From Campylorhamphus procurvoides (lineage: Eukaryota; Chordata; Aves; Passeriformes; Dendrocolaptidae), in the NCBI GenBank assembly GCA_013396655.1, contig WBMV01001233.1:124533-188532 (forward strand): a DNA stretch of 64,000 nt, written 5' to 3'. The notes below the pieces were generated by a model that ran no database searches, had not been told where the DNA came from, and saw only the letters and a list, made by a program, of their open reading frames with translations. Position 1 is the first letter of the stretch. The number at the start of each line of letters is the position of its first letter. A program made the position numbers and the translations under genes. Positions 24,290 through 36,900 of the stretch are shown here, in pieces.

Positions 24290-24850
24290 TTCCACCCTCA
24301 ACACTGGCATGCTACCCCTAGGTTCAACACTGCTGAACCTGGTCTTACCCTCTTCTCCCTTCAAATCTAGTTTAAAGTCCTCTCAATCAGACCTCCCAAC
24401 TCACAGTCTAGAATCCTTTTCCCCCATCTATCTCCATCAGGCCTGGTGCCATACAAATGACTCTGTGATCAAAAAAGCTAAAATTCCATTGATGGCACCC
24501 ATCTTTAGACCACATGTTGACTGGATGTGTTCTGTTCCTTTCAACATTCTTCCCTGATACCAAAGGAATTGAGGAAAACACCGTCTGTGTTCTTGTCCCT
24601 TCAATCAGTTGTCCCATTGTCCTGAGGTTTTTTTGATTGCTCTAGGACTTTTCCCATCAGCCTTATTGCTGCCAGCCTAGGCAGCAAGCAGAGGGTAATA
24701 ATCAGAGGGCTAGAGTAATCCAAGCAGTCTCCTGGTAATATCTTCCACCCAGTCTGCAGAGAGAGAGCAGACTTCCCTGGGAGATGGGTCTGGTCAGTAT
24801 AAAGGGCCCTCAGTTCAGAAAGGTCTCCCATCAGCGGGTAGTCACCTAAA
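24290..24850 (-). pseudogene. CR1 ORF1 esterase-like domain remnant
   Basis: CR1 ORF1 in birds encodes a protein with an esterase (SGNH-hydrolase-like) domain, thought to act with the element RNA. Two overlapping minus-strand frames (24831-24601 and 24617-24408) carry pieces of it: 'ALYTDQTHLPGK', 'DYSSPLIIT', 'VFSSIPLVSGKNVERNR' and NFSFFDHRVICMAPGLM. The last corresponds to the C-terminal FFDHG...PGL region of the domain. The GDS nucleophile region at the N-terminal edge is degraded. Frameshifts and stops separate the blocks. Confidence 0.78.
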
Positions 24851-25136
24851 CAATTACCCTTCTCTCTTTCTTAACACCCACAATTATAATGCATCTGATT
24901 GACTGACTTATTCTGGGCAATACTCTAGAAAAACCTTCACCTTCACTATCATTTTCCTGACCCTGGAGTTCAGAACTTCAGGCTCATTCTGTAAGGGCAT
25001 TTGTGACAGTAAAGGAAGCCAGGAGGAGACTCTCCTACCTCCCTGAGCAGGATCTGTTTCCATTGAAGCCTAAGGTTTGGGGTGAATTTTGTGGATTTTT
25101 GGGATTTTAGAGGTATAGGTTTCTTGCTCACACACT

Positions 25137-25294
25137 AAGGGGTGTTTGGAGCTGCTGAAAGGATTTTCTCAGCATTCCTGAGCTCTTTGAAGGCCACGAT
25201 GTTTTTCAGGCTTTCAGATATTGGGGTGTTTAGAGTTACTAAAGGGACTTTCTCACATATTCCTGAGCTCTTTGAAGGCCATGGTGTTTTTCAG
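25137..25294 (+). repeat. Two 85-bp direct repeats in LTR U3
   Basis: Unit 1 (from about 25137) and unit 2 (from about 25221) share GGGGTGTTT at the start and the run TTCCTGAGCTCTTTGAAGGCC, ending in GTTTTTCAG. The spacing is 84-85 bp. Duplicated U3 segments in retroviral LTRs are commonly enhancers; that role here is inferred only from position. Confidence 0.85.
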
Positions 25295-25456
25295 AGACAC
25301 CTGCAAGATAACTTGAAGTCAAAACAATAGGAGAGCCCAGAAACCATTGGAGGGGGTCCAGGGGGGCATGGCCCGGGACCCTGAGGGGTGGACCACCGGG
25401 GAAATTAGAAATAGTGATTGGTTATGGATATTTCATATGTTAATTGGGTAAAAGGG

Positions 25457-25466
25457 TATAAAAAGG
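25457..25466 (+). promoter_or_regulatory. TATA box of the solo LTR
   Basis: TATAAAAAGG, about 160 bp downstream of the U3 direct repeats and about 115 bp upstream of the AATAAA signal. It is the likely LTR core promoter; activity is not known. Confidence 0.7.
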
Positions 25467-25579
25467 TTAACCCTACTGAGGGCTGGGTCTTCGTCGTCGT
25501 CTCGGTTGTGGGGACCCTCGGCATTGATCCGCATGCGTATTGGTGGGGCCAGCGGAGACAAGGAGTCTCCGATCTCCCG

Positions 25580-25585
25580 AATAAA
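25580..25585 (+). terminator. Polyadenylation signal of the solo LTR
   Basis: AATAAA in the context CCCGAATAAAGG, about 65 bp before the LTR end, in the expected R region. Confidence 0.7.
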
Positions 25586-26320
25586 GGTATTGTCTATCTT
25601 TCTGCAATTGATGTTTGTCTGAGTGCCTATTTTCCAGGATTTTAGGCATCACCATTCCCCCTCATCTTTTAGGTCCCTTCCTTCTGCCTGATACCAAGAA
25701 GATTGTGTCTCCTCTGGCATTGCTGAGCTTCCATCTGCTGCATTTTTCTCAGGGATAGAAGGATGTGACTCCACGAGTCTATTTCTCTCACACACTCCCT
25801 GATACTTCCACTTCCTCTTTAAGCTCTGCCACTTGGACTGAGCAGATCATCTACCTGGTCATACCACATGCAGGTGTTGTCTCTGCTGCCCTCCAGTATT
25901 AATGTCAGGTTCAAACACTCCCTGCAGCCAGAGACCTGGACAATAACATGCTTCTGATGGAGCTCTGGTTGCCAGGCTCCTGTAGGCAATGATTTTTGGC
26001 TGTGTGGAAATCATCATAGGATCTGTTCCAGTTGGGCAGGCAAAAACCACCGAGTGAACTCACCTCAGGAACCAGAAGGGTGGTCATACCTGTCCTGTTT
26101 GTTCCCACCTTCCCGGTCACTCACCTTCCCTGGAGCCATTTAAATCTCCCGTGGATGCTCCTGGCAATGACCTCGCCTTGCCTGATTATCTTTCAAGGGC
26201 TTCAGGACCCTGAAAAGGCTCAGGCTTTCTGTTTGGGTTCCTGAACTCCAAAACTCCCCTGTACAGCTCGAACCAACTCACCCCTGGCTTACCTTAGTTG
26301 CCCTTGCTGCTGTCTCAACA

Positions 26321-29300
26321 ATGCTTTGTTTAGGTTTGTTATTTTTTTCTACATAACATCTGTAAAGTTTTATAAGTGGTTTTGCTTTGCCATCAAGTAA
26401 AACAAAGACCTTTTGAAATGTCTTGTGACAAACAAGACACTAGACTAGTCAATCAACTAAAGGTTTTTCTATTCTTTTTGTCCTTAATTTTATCACTAAG
26501 TTTCCCAGTTTTGACAAAGGAGAAAGATTGAATAATCAGTCAGCTGGGAGTGCTTTTCTGAAGGGCAGGAGGAAAAGAAGGAAGAGCTCAAGCTTGGTCT
26601 CTACAGAAGAAAGTATTCCAACTTGTAATAATGTGGAATAAGTGCGCTCTTATAATTTTTTGGAGGAATTTTCTATCTCATAATTAAGAGTCCAGTCACC
26701 AGAGTATAAAGCAGAGTTGTCATCTTGCAACCTGATAAGTACAAGTGTTTACAAAAATTGTGTGAGTCCATTTTAAGAGGAAAACATTTTTCCCCCACCC
26801 ACCCCCCATAAGTTGTAATTCAAATCAGTCAGAAAGAAAAAAAATATTTATTTTTGATTTCTGTGAAGAATCATCAAACTTGGATTTTGCTCAGGCATTT
26901 ACTAGGTGATTTCAGGTCTCCTCAGTTACTGAATTTTGAAAGAAAATAAGTTGAAGCTCTTGAGGAGTTTTTGTTGTGTTTTTAATTAACATTTCTATCC
27001 CGAATCTGAAATGACAAAAGCCACTGAAATTTCACTAAGACACCAGTGCTTCTGAGTGAAAATCTTCCTGCTACTATTTCCTACATAAAATTTTAAATTA
27101 CCTCAAGCATTGAATTGATGTATAGAATATTGATGCAGATGAAAGTAGTAGGGAACAGTGTTTCCCACAGAATGTTTCCCACCAAGGTGTTGATCAACAT
27201 ATACATCTAGTAAGGGATTGCCATAGTCTCAAGAATATTCATTTTGTACATTCACCTTCATCTTGGAAATTTGGGGTATTTATAGATGCAGTGAGGGTTT
27301 CTTGTTTGTCAAAAGTGCTTCCCACTGAAAAAAACACAAATCTAAAACTCTAGTCAACTTCCCATGGTGCTTGGCTTTAACTGATTTCCTGTAAGAGAAT
27401 AAATGTGAGTATTAATCATTTGGTTGGGTGTTTTCTGTGGTTTGTTTTTTGTTTTCTCTGGTTTTTTTCTGTTCATCCTTAAAAGTTCTTGGGTTGTAAA
27501 GAAGCAGCAGCCTGTAAACTTTGTAAATTTTCTTTCTCATTGCTTTATCCAGGAAGATACAGATTTTGAATTTTGCAAATACTGCAGTACAATAAAAAAA
27601 AGACAAGTTCAATAAATAATGGAAACAATCAAGAAGTTTGTGGAAAGAATAGCATGGTGCTTCTATTTTATCATAGTTGATTTTGCACCTTGAATGAGAT
27701 TATAAATGCAGCAAAAGAATTTTCTGATATTTGTATGCTACTTATTCAGTTGCCATGCCTGGAATATAAAATGCTTATTCTTCTATTGTAGTTTCATTCT
27801 TTCATTGTTCAGATCTAGAGAACAAACACATAATTACCATTACAATCCAAGCTGGCAACTGAGTAAGTCAGAAATTGAAAAATCTTTGATGTCCATTACT
27901 ATGTATAAGAGGTAAAGTAGCTAAGAAAGACACATCTAAAGTACCTTGATTCAATTTGTGCATAAGAAGTCTGGAGAAATATCACTGTGGTGCCTAGGGG
28001 AAGGTCATGTTAGAAGTGCGCAGCCTGATTTAGAGCTGAAGGCCATCACACATCTGGACTTATCAGAGTTTCAGAGTGAAATGATGAAATATATTTCAGG
28101 CTGCAAGCACTGCAGTAAGGACAGTTCTTTTTTCTGATAAATGCCAAATAAAAGCTTATAAATTTATAGTACCACCTGCTCTCTTTCTCTCTCATACTCT
28201 CTAACTTTATCCACCTTCATTTTGCCTCCTTCCTCCTAGCAAAAAGTCAGTACAGGGTAATTTTTTGACAAAGGAAAGGGAAGGAAAGGAATTTGATCTT
28301 ATTTATATACACTACAGGTTTAATTTCTCATTTTATTTTTCCTTTTTTAAACATAACTGACTACGGATCTTGGATAATTGAACACTGCCACTGGCTAAGT
28401 AATTGCAAAGCATTACAGGTAGTATGAAAAAGAAAGCAAGAGTGTGTTTTGTTGTCCTTTAAAGAATTTCAGGAGCTTACACATTGTGAATGCATGCACA
28501 AAACACATGGTCTGTTTCCATGGTCTTTCTGTTCTCATAAGTGCTAAATAGAATTAATTATGAAAGAAACAGAGAGTAATCATTAAACAAGTCAATACAT
28601 ACACATTTCCATTACAAATGTTACAAGTTATGGCTTTTTTTACTTCTTTTGAGGTGATCTACATTTGAAATATTTTTAAATAATCTTTCTGTTGATATAA
28701 TTATTCTAATAAAACATAACACTGGACTAAGATCTTGCTAAACTGTATAGATTAAACAATATGGTTTTGTGCTCTGGATTTTTTTCTTTGGTTGTTTTGG
28801 GGTTTTGCTTGTTTGGTTGCTGTTTTGAGGGGTTGGGGTTTGTCTTCTTTTCCTTTCACAGACAGTTATATCAAAATTATATCTCTTTTTACTCATTAGT
28901 GAGAGTTTTATAAGATTATAATCCCTCCTATGTTGTGTTCATATAACTACGGTGTAGAGAATACCAATAGTCATTATCTATTGCATAGGTTAGTACTGCA
29001 GAGAGAGGTATGAGTGACTTTTTTCATAAGAAAGGTGACTGATTATGCAGCTTCTTCTGTCAGTACAGTCATTGGACATACCATTTTTTGTCTATTTCAT
29101 TTTTAATATGTATGAACTTTTATATAAATCAGGGCACAAATATTCACTTGTGCTAGCACTTTGGTGAATCTATTTTGGTAAACTATGTGAAGAGAAGAAA
29201 CAGATAAAGAAAAGACCATGTAAAAATCAAAAGCCTTGAGTAAGGCTTTCCAGCTCTGCTTATAAAATTATTGGTATGTGTACAAATGGTTTTGTTTTCA

Positions 29301-31670
29301 CTCAGTAGGCAGAGCTTCACAATAACAGGTCCAAATTACAAATACCACTTATGCCTTTTAATGCAGTAGACCTTCTACATAGCTGTTAAATTTTGACAAG
29401 GGGAGTTATTGTGTTTCATAGAAAACTATAAAGGTTTATATATAAAGGGGTAATATTTGCATAAATTAACTATTTCAGAAAAACATATTGATGATGTTTT
29501 TTCCTGCATTTTCCTACAAACACAAGGGGAAAAAAAACAGAAACAAAACAAAAACACCCACCTAAATCAAGAGAAGTTGCATTCTTCTACTGAATTAAAG
29601 ATCAAAACAAAATGGGAATTTTGGAACATCATTAGCCTTCTTTCATCATAAATATGTATTCAATATTGCTGTGTGGATCAATGCAATAGTGGATACACTG
29701 CATGCAAAACTGAAGCTGATAAATGAAACTTTACTGAGTATGCACATGCACAGTAAGCAATCTTCATGCACGAAAAGGTTAGCTTTACAAAGTGTGCAGG
29801 TATATGAGGTTTTCCAAATATTTCCCAACTGAGCTCCCATAAACTTTTATATCACTTCATTTTTCTGTCTTCTTATTTTTCTTTCCTTTTTTCTTCTTTT
29901 TCCTTGAGACAAAATATTATCTTCCATGTTTCCTAGTAGTCCGTGATAAATTCAATTTTAAGCAATGCCTTGAAATATATTTTAAAAATATCAATGTATT
30001 TCTATAACTAGAAAGATTTTTTATTATTATTCAGACTCTGAAAGTAAGCTTAAATCAAAACCACATCATAGCTTCTATCCTCTGAATCAAACTGTGATAC
30101 TAATCTCCCTTGAAGGAACTGTTTTTCTCTCAGAGGAAAAGATGGCTGATGAACAGTTTCTGCCTGCTACTAGCACTATAGAGTTTGGACACTTCCAGAA
30201 TGAAAAGGCAAAAGGCTGGGTATGAGTCATGTTTAACTTTCATTTCCTTGGAAATGGTTAAATTTTTATAGAATCAGAGGAAAATACTCATATGAAAACA
30301 TTTTTCTTCCCTTTTGTTCTAATAGCATAAGATTTTTAAATAATAATTTAACCTAAAATGTGGATTCCATACTACTAGTAATATACTTAGTTTATATTTT
30401 GCAAAATCTTTTTTTTTTCTTTTTCCTGGCAAGCAAATATAGACATCTATGATCTTCCCAAAGCAAGAATTATTACACCCTATAATGGACTTCTAAAAGA
30501 AAAGTGTACCTTATACACATGAATGCTTTTCAAAAGGGAGACAAAACTCTCTCACTGGGAAAAAATCCTGACTAAATAGGGTGTATGCATTACAAACACA
30601 AGACAATACTTCTAGCTCTAATCTACGTATGTATATTTACTTTATACTCTCTAATTGCATCTCGCCATATAAAATGAAAAGTTTCTTTTGTTTTTTTCAT
30701 TTGGTAGAGGTATACCGTGATATGAAATCATAACTGCGTCTACTTGTATCAAGCAAATAATGAATTTTTGCTGAACTGCAATGCTTGACATTATGAGGTT
30801 TGTATCTTCAGAAGTATTTCTGAGTGCATATTTCTATTATTCCCTTGTTGGAAGTCATGCTTATTTCATCAAAAAAGATGAAACAGATGCCTTCTGTTTA
30901 TAGAACTCTAAACAAATACTTTTCTCATTTTGTGACATTTCAGAGTCATGTAAACATTCTCGGAAATCAAAATTCTCTCAATGTTTTTTTTTTACATGGT
31001 TTCCATCTTTCTCCAATCTACTTCTTGAAATCCATTGAGACAAATTTTGACTTGTTTATTTGTAGGAATAAAATGGTCAGTACCAAGGAGAACATTTTCA
31101 TAGTAATCATGACAGAAAACATTTCAATATTCTATTTCATATTGCTACATCTTCTCTTAGGCCAGTTAACTACTCAATTAAAAAATGTGTGAACATGCTA
31201 TCCTCAAATCTAATGATAGACAGATAAAGCAGAAATGTACTAATACACTCAGAGTTATCTTCTATTCATCAATGCAGGAAATTAAAGATAAAATACTTGA
31301 TTTCACAGGCATTCACATGGGTAAGAGATTGAATATGGCAGAGCCATCAAAGGAAATGCCATATGGAAACCCATATGGCTCCACAGACAAGTACTAGCAG
31401 ATTTAAGATTAACTCTTCTCTGAGAAATTAAAAGGAGCAGCTTTTCTTTAGTAAAGAACCACTGCATGGAAAAATGAAAGAGAAAATCAGTGAAGGCAGG
31501 GCAAGGCAAGGAGAAAGAAAAAAGGGAGTAAATCCCACTTTATTAGTAAATGACAACTTGTCCAAATTTCCCACATATTTTACAAATAATTTACTGTAAT
31601 TCATGTTTTCTTAGTCATTTGTACTCCTTCAGATCTTCTGACTATAAGCAAATGGGATTGAGAAATCAAC
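26321..31670. other. Long AT-rich gene-free stretch
   Basis: More than 5 kb with no repeat family I can name. It contains T/G-rich tracts (27421-27475, 28780-28845) and a C run (26796-26808). The longest frame (30824-31192, 122 codons) encodes a hydrophobic, low-complexity-looking peptide without recognised motifs and is probably chance. A perfect 9-bp-arm hairpin lies at 31358-31379. Confidence 0.55.
31358..31379. repeat. Perfect short inverted repeat
   Basis: GCCATATGG and CCATATGGC separated by AAAC. Each arm also contains the self-complementary CCATATGG, so the site is a double palindrome. Function unknown. Confidence 0.9.
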
Positions 31671-31740
31671 AACAAAAAGAAAAAAACCCCAAAAACTAAA
31701 AAACCCAAACAAAACAAACAAACAAACAAAAAAAACCCAG
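31671..31740. repeat. A/C-rich simple repeat
   Basis: Runs of A interspersed with C, including AAACAAACAAACAAAC. No CR1 or LTR edge abuts it. Confidence 0.9.
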
Positions 31741-33934
31741 ACCTTATCTAGAACTTAGAGAGGTAGATAGATTATTGATAAATGTTTTAATTTTGCTCAG
31801 GGCAGGCTAGTAGGGGTTGCCATAAGTTGCCACAGTCATTACAGGCAGTTGCTACAAAGAAACACTGAGACAGTCCGTGGTTGCTATCTTCTACCTGTAA
31901 ATTGTTCCTGAATCCCACCACTGTCATCAGTCCAGCAGGATGTATTATTTGTGTCTTCTTATTCCAGAGTCTGTGAAGACTTTTGTAGGGTTACAGCTCT
32001 TCCCTCATCATTTGTCACATGTATTAAAATATGAAACCATTGAACAACTCAGATTGAAAGAGACCAAAAGCCGCCCAATCAAGTCAAGGAAAATTTCTAT
32101 TTTAAATTAAGTTTCAACAGGCATTATCCAGCAGAGTTCTGAAAATCTCTGAGAGAGGATTTTAGAATCTCTGGGGGAAAGTTGTCCCACTGTCCGCCTT
32201 TTTTTTTTTTTTTTTTTGCTTTAGCAGAAACATCAAACATCTATTATAGGAATAGTTAGGTAAGTTTCCAAACCCCATGGCCACTGTATAACACAACTAT
32301 GTGTGGGTACTAATGATTTTTGTTTGTTTGTTTAGGTTAGCACAATTATTCTGAATTACTGAAAGCATATAGGCAACAAGATTACCTTTCTTTGCATGAG
32401 AGGGAAAAATGGGCTTGGTTTGAAGGTATAAGAAGGTACATGTATGCACATACTTTCACTATATAGGGAAGCTATCTCATTCTCTGAATTATACATCCAA
32501 GATCAGGTCTAAAATATTTGTTTGTAGAATTTTACATTCAGTAAAAGTAGTAGAAACCCCTGAAACCATAACAACCTCTGTGTCACATTCATTACATTTT
32601 ATCTTCAAGTCACAGACCATTATGTTGAAGATACCCACCGACATGACAGTGTCTGTACATTAGTCCTTGAAAACAAAACGCTTTTTGCCTGGTATTTTTA
32701 AATTTTCAGTACTACTTTCTTTATATAAATTAATTATTCCTTTTTCCTATTTTATGGTCTTAAAAAAGCAAACATTTATATCAAAGAAAGATGAGGTTTT
32801 AAATGAAATAGAAAGGGTGAAAGAGGTTAAAATAGATTTACAACAACAAAATTATGGAAATAGGGTGCTGAGTACAACTCAGTGATTTTTTTTGTCTACC
32901 TCTATACTCTTTGGAAGAATTATAAAGCAATTTCTAGGTTTACTTCCCCTAGAAACATGCCTATATATTTTGGTGTAAATAGAGCTATGTGTTCCCCATG
33001 ACTCTGAAATTAAACACCCCCTAAAAATTAGTTTTCCATAATCCTAAGTATATATATATATTTTTAATTGTATTTCTATCCTCTGTGGTTTCAAGAGATA
33101 TTACCTCAAACACATGAAGACACTGTAAACTGATGAATTGTCTTTTGCCTTAGGCAAGTAGACAAACAAAATAAAGCCCATGAGATGTATGAATTGCCCC
33201 ATTAATTGCACTCTGAAACTCCAAGACTCCTTATTTCCAAGGAAGTACAATTTGCCACTATTTTTCCAAGGATTTTACTGGTTCCAAAGATGAACTTTCA
33301 TGATACCATCATGAAATCAGTCATATAATGAATACATGCATATAATGTATATGAGAAATAAAAACACATCTAAATAGATGTATAGCTTCCTCTGTTTGTG
33401 GTACCAGGCCATGGGGTTTTTTTTTCTAAACTATTAAAAACAACAACAAACAAACCCTGAAAAAAAACCAGTCAACCAAACAAAGAAAACTGAAGGTTTT
33501 TTCTATGAAGTTGGAAAAGCAGGGCAAATAAGTATAACATCACAAATTTTATGTTTATTTCCATAAAATAATGATAATGAACATGATGATTTTTTAAAAT
33601 AAGTTGCACAATCCTGGAGCATAAATTGAGATGGATTCAACATTTGCAGCTCTGTATGCTATATATACTTACACTTAATTCCTATACATCTTTGAAATTC
33701 CTGTAAAATACACTAAATTCATGCTAATTAGTATTGTAACCTAAGGTTCTATAGGTGTGTGCTATTTGCATTGTGAATAGGAATTTGTACTCAATTCAAT
33801 GTAATAATTTCCAATAACAAAAAAATTTTCAGGTTTCTTTTACAAAATTTATTTAAACTCTTGCTGTAAGATCTGTGCTCTCTTGTTGCTACAGACCCCA
33901 ATTCTGAAAGTGACCTTATCTACAGAGTAATGCA
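31741..33934. other. AT-rich gene-free stretch
   Basis: Contains a T19 run at 32199-32217, a short (TA)n at 33048-33060 and an A/C-rich tract at 33436-33485. No gene or repeat family was recognised. Confidence 0.55.
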
Positions 33935-33990
33935 GAGGTGGACTAGGTGGCCTTTATGTGTCACTTCCAATGTATTGCCTGATTCTAATT
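33935..33990 (+). mobile_element. Possible CR1 3' tail remnant
   Basis: The string 'ggtggactaggtggccttta', followed by 'cacttccaatg' and 'ctgattctaat', resembles the last 60 bp of CR1 (GGTTGGACTAGATGACC... then octamers). Too short and diverged for certainty. Confidence 0.45.
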
Positions 33991-36900
33991 ATAAGTAATA
34001 TGCACATTACAGAAAAAAACTTTTGTATTTGATATAATGCACTTTTTTTAAACATGTTGTTCAAGGTATTGAAGATGTTCAATATTATGAATAATATTCT
34101 TATTTTTGTAAATATTTTAATGCCAACTCTTACTGACACTATATTATTATTATTATTTATTTGTCAAATGGTTAAACTAGATGGCATTCAGTTATTTATT
34201 GTGTGTTGGTCAATTTTATTGCCTTTAGATGGGTGCCTGAAAATGAAATAAAAGTATCTAAATGCTTGTATGAGTAGAAGTCTTACAAATACTCCTAAAC
34301 TTTGGAGGTTTTTATATGAAAATAAGAATATTTTCCAGTAAAGGGCAGGAGTCCATTCACATTTTTTCTGATGGCCTCATTTGCACTGATATTTGTGTAT
34401 GGATGCCTCTTTTGGCATTGTCCACATCTGCTCTCTTCTATCCTTAAAACCAAAAGTGGATTTCTGTTCTATTTACTTAAAGCAGTATGAGAGCTGATTC
34501 CTAAAAAACAAACTTTCATAAAATCTGGATTTCAGCTTGGTAGCTTCACCTAGAATAAATTTTGTTATGAAAAGCTATATTTGTTACACAGATTCAAAAC
34601 CAATTCAAATGTTACTTGAAAATATAATTCAGTATATTATTATCCACCCTGTAAGGTTTGGCATGTAATTTAATTTCCCTTAGCTTATGGACAGAAAATA
34701 AACCAACCAACAACCAAAAGCAGAAACACACTGTATGAGTATTAAGAAGAAGCTGACTGGAGCTTCTAAGCACTGTTTTTAAGGATTAAATTTATTCTTT
34801 AGTCTATCATGTTAAACTAATTAATATTTAACTGTACAGGTATTGCAGCAATGTATATAGTTCCTAGAGTATACTGGGATGTTTGGGTATAAAAAAATGA
34901 CATTTAGAAAATAACTAAGAAGGAAATCAAGGACAGCTGTAGTAGAATTGTTTTCCAAGACATGTGTTTCTGTAATTAAAAAAAAAAATATATATGAAAC
35001 TCTACAGGGCATAACATGATTTTAAACAAGAAAAATTATAGAAAAATGAAAAACTTAGGAAAAAAATTAGGTAGAAAGAAAAATTTGGGTCTATCCAGAT
35101 TGCATGAAGTGCAGTTCACAAACAGATAGAAGACAGAAACTGAAGGCTTTTGAACCACAGCATGGGAAACAGACAGATAAAAGCATGCTGCTAAATGATG
35201 AACTTGCTTCAGTTAGTTCTTAATTACATTAATTTTTAAGCACAATGAAGAATATATGAAAGCTAAGTTTTTGACACTTCCTTGATTTTGTGTGAACACA
35301 GTGTAAAGAAAGGAGTGATGAAGCAGATTATTTTTAAACAGTTTTTTCAGTGTACAAACAGTATGTGATGGTTTAATCAGAGTCATAAAGTGAAAAAGTG
35401 TAGCTGTTTTTCATGCTAGTAACTATTAGAATACATTAACAGGAAGAATAGTGATTTTAGTGCTGTGGGTGTTCCTTGGATAGGACTCCAGCTGCTGTGA
35501 ATGCTTAAGCCAGAAAACCTATCCTGAAATTGGATTGCTTGATGACAGACTGTCAGAATGTATTAAGGTTCTTAAGATGACAAGAAATGCTATGTGATAG
35601 GCAAAATTGCCTTGTGTTTGTAACTTACTGTGTCATTTTGAATGCGGTCATAGGAGATGCCTAATATCGCTGTGATGTGCTTGGTTCTAAAAACTGACTT
35701 ATTAATTGCATTACTGGCATTCTGTATCATGGGCAAGTTACTTTTTTTTCTCTTAGTTTTCCAGTGCTGCCTTAGCAAAGAGGTGTTATTCTCATTCTTC
35801 TTGGATTAGTCAAACATAGTAAAAAATAAGATCTCAGTTATTTTCAAGGCCAATTAAGAGATTAGCATCATAATAAGTACGAAGTAAACACCTACATCTT
35901 TTGTTTTCTTTTCTTATCAAATATTTTCTCCACACCATCTCAGTTTTCCTGAATTAACTTGTACATAAACATATTGCTAAGAAATATATCACATTAATCT
36001 TGTCCATGATATAAAATATATACTATAGAAAAATCTGTTCTCTTGTAAGAAAAGTCCACCTGTTTAAAGGGTTTACTTTGAAATTTGTCAGGTTGAAGAG
36101 TCTGACTGAAGGGTAACCTAAATTAAAGCCAACAGAGGGGGAAAATTAAGCAGTGAAAAGTGCTTAGTTGATGCTCATAGAACTTCAAGTTAAAATTAGA
36201 AATAATGAGGGTAGGTGATTTTAAGGATAATTTAATGAATGTTTTGTTATTCCATTCACCATATGGTCCACCTCTGTACAATTCTTTCAGAATTCCAGGG
36301 TCAGATAGATAGTATAGTGAGTTTCTGAGTAAAGTTTATTTGATGTCTTCAGGTAAGTATACGCTTTTTCTTCATTTCTTATCTAGCCACATGATGACTA
36401 TTAACATTTTTCTACAACAGTAAATCATCTCAATCTGAAGAGTTGTCCCTCAGAGTATAAACTGAATCTAGAGTACAGTTTAGCTATACTCGTAAATGAT
36501 ACAGTGCCAGGGAGAAAATTGTTAAATTAAACATTGTTAATCTGTTAACTGACTTCCTGTCTGTTATAGGTGACTCTATTTTCTTCTAAGAAAGCATTTT
36601 GTGACTTTGAAGCATCATGGTGCAAGATATCCTGTAAAAGAAGTTTGCTACACAGTCCATTTTTATTTTGTAGTCTAGCTAGATTTGCCCTGTAGTCAGG
36701 AAATAGAGACAGAAGTATAAGAGAGTGCGTATGATATTTAAGCAATTTCTGAGTTTGGAGAGATTTTTCTTTTTTTCTTGGGGCAACCTAAAGGAAGAGG
36801 CTTCAATTCTTAAACAACTCATTAAAACACTTAGAATAAGGTGTTTTTAAATGAGTTTGCACTATCTTGACTTCATCTGATTACTAAGCAACCCCTTGTC

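Larger units (their letters stand above)
25064..25651 (+). mobile_element. ERV LTR with intact termini (solo), inserted in CR1 ORF1
   Basis: A 588-bp solo LTR. It starts TGAAGCCTAA and ends TTAGGCATCA, which are inverted repeats at 9 of 10 positions. The four bases CCAT flank it on both sides (25060-25063 and 25652-25655), a 4-bp target duplication as made by class I (gamma-like) ERVs. Joining its flanks restores continuous CR1 ORF1 sequence. U3 holds two imperfect 85-bp direct repeats. A TATA box, TATAAAAAGG, is at 25457-25466 and AATAAA at 25580-25585, so its sense is plus, opposite to its host. The region between them keeps many CpG dinucleotides (for example TCTTCGTCGTCGTCTCGG), unlike the decayed CR1 around it. 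That suggests a comparatively recent insertion. No internal retroviral sequence remains. Confidence 0.87.
22188..26320 (-). mobile_element. CR1 LINE with ORF1, EN and RT remains (near full span, internally deleted)
   Basis: The largest element in the window. Reading the minus strand from right to left: ORF1 N-terminal region (26320 to about 25656, then 25059 to about 24850), an esterase-like ORF1 domain (about 24850-24290), endonuclease (about 24240-23840), reverse transcriptase (about 23760-22900) and the 3' UTR, ending in an octamer tail (plus strand CATAGAATCATTT at 22188). After removing the LTR at 25064-25651 and its extra 4-bp target copy, about 3.5 kb remain. A complete CR1 is about 4.5 kb, and the shortfall fits a deletion between endonuclease and reverse transcriptase at about 23829-23845. 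Every domain has stops or frameshifts, so the element is inactive. Much of the plus-strand sequence is colinear, as far as I recall, with the best-known avian CR1 copies. Confidence 0.92.

Noticed and set aside
30824..31192. 122-codon open frame in non-repetitive sequence
   Set aside because: Phe/Ile/Leu-rich peptide from AT-rich DNA, no domain, no promoter or splice context that I can support.
31360..31378. CArG box (serum response element)
   Set aside because: The sites read CCATATGG with four central A/T bases; a CArG box needs six.
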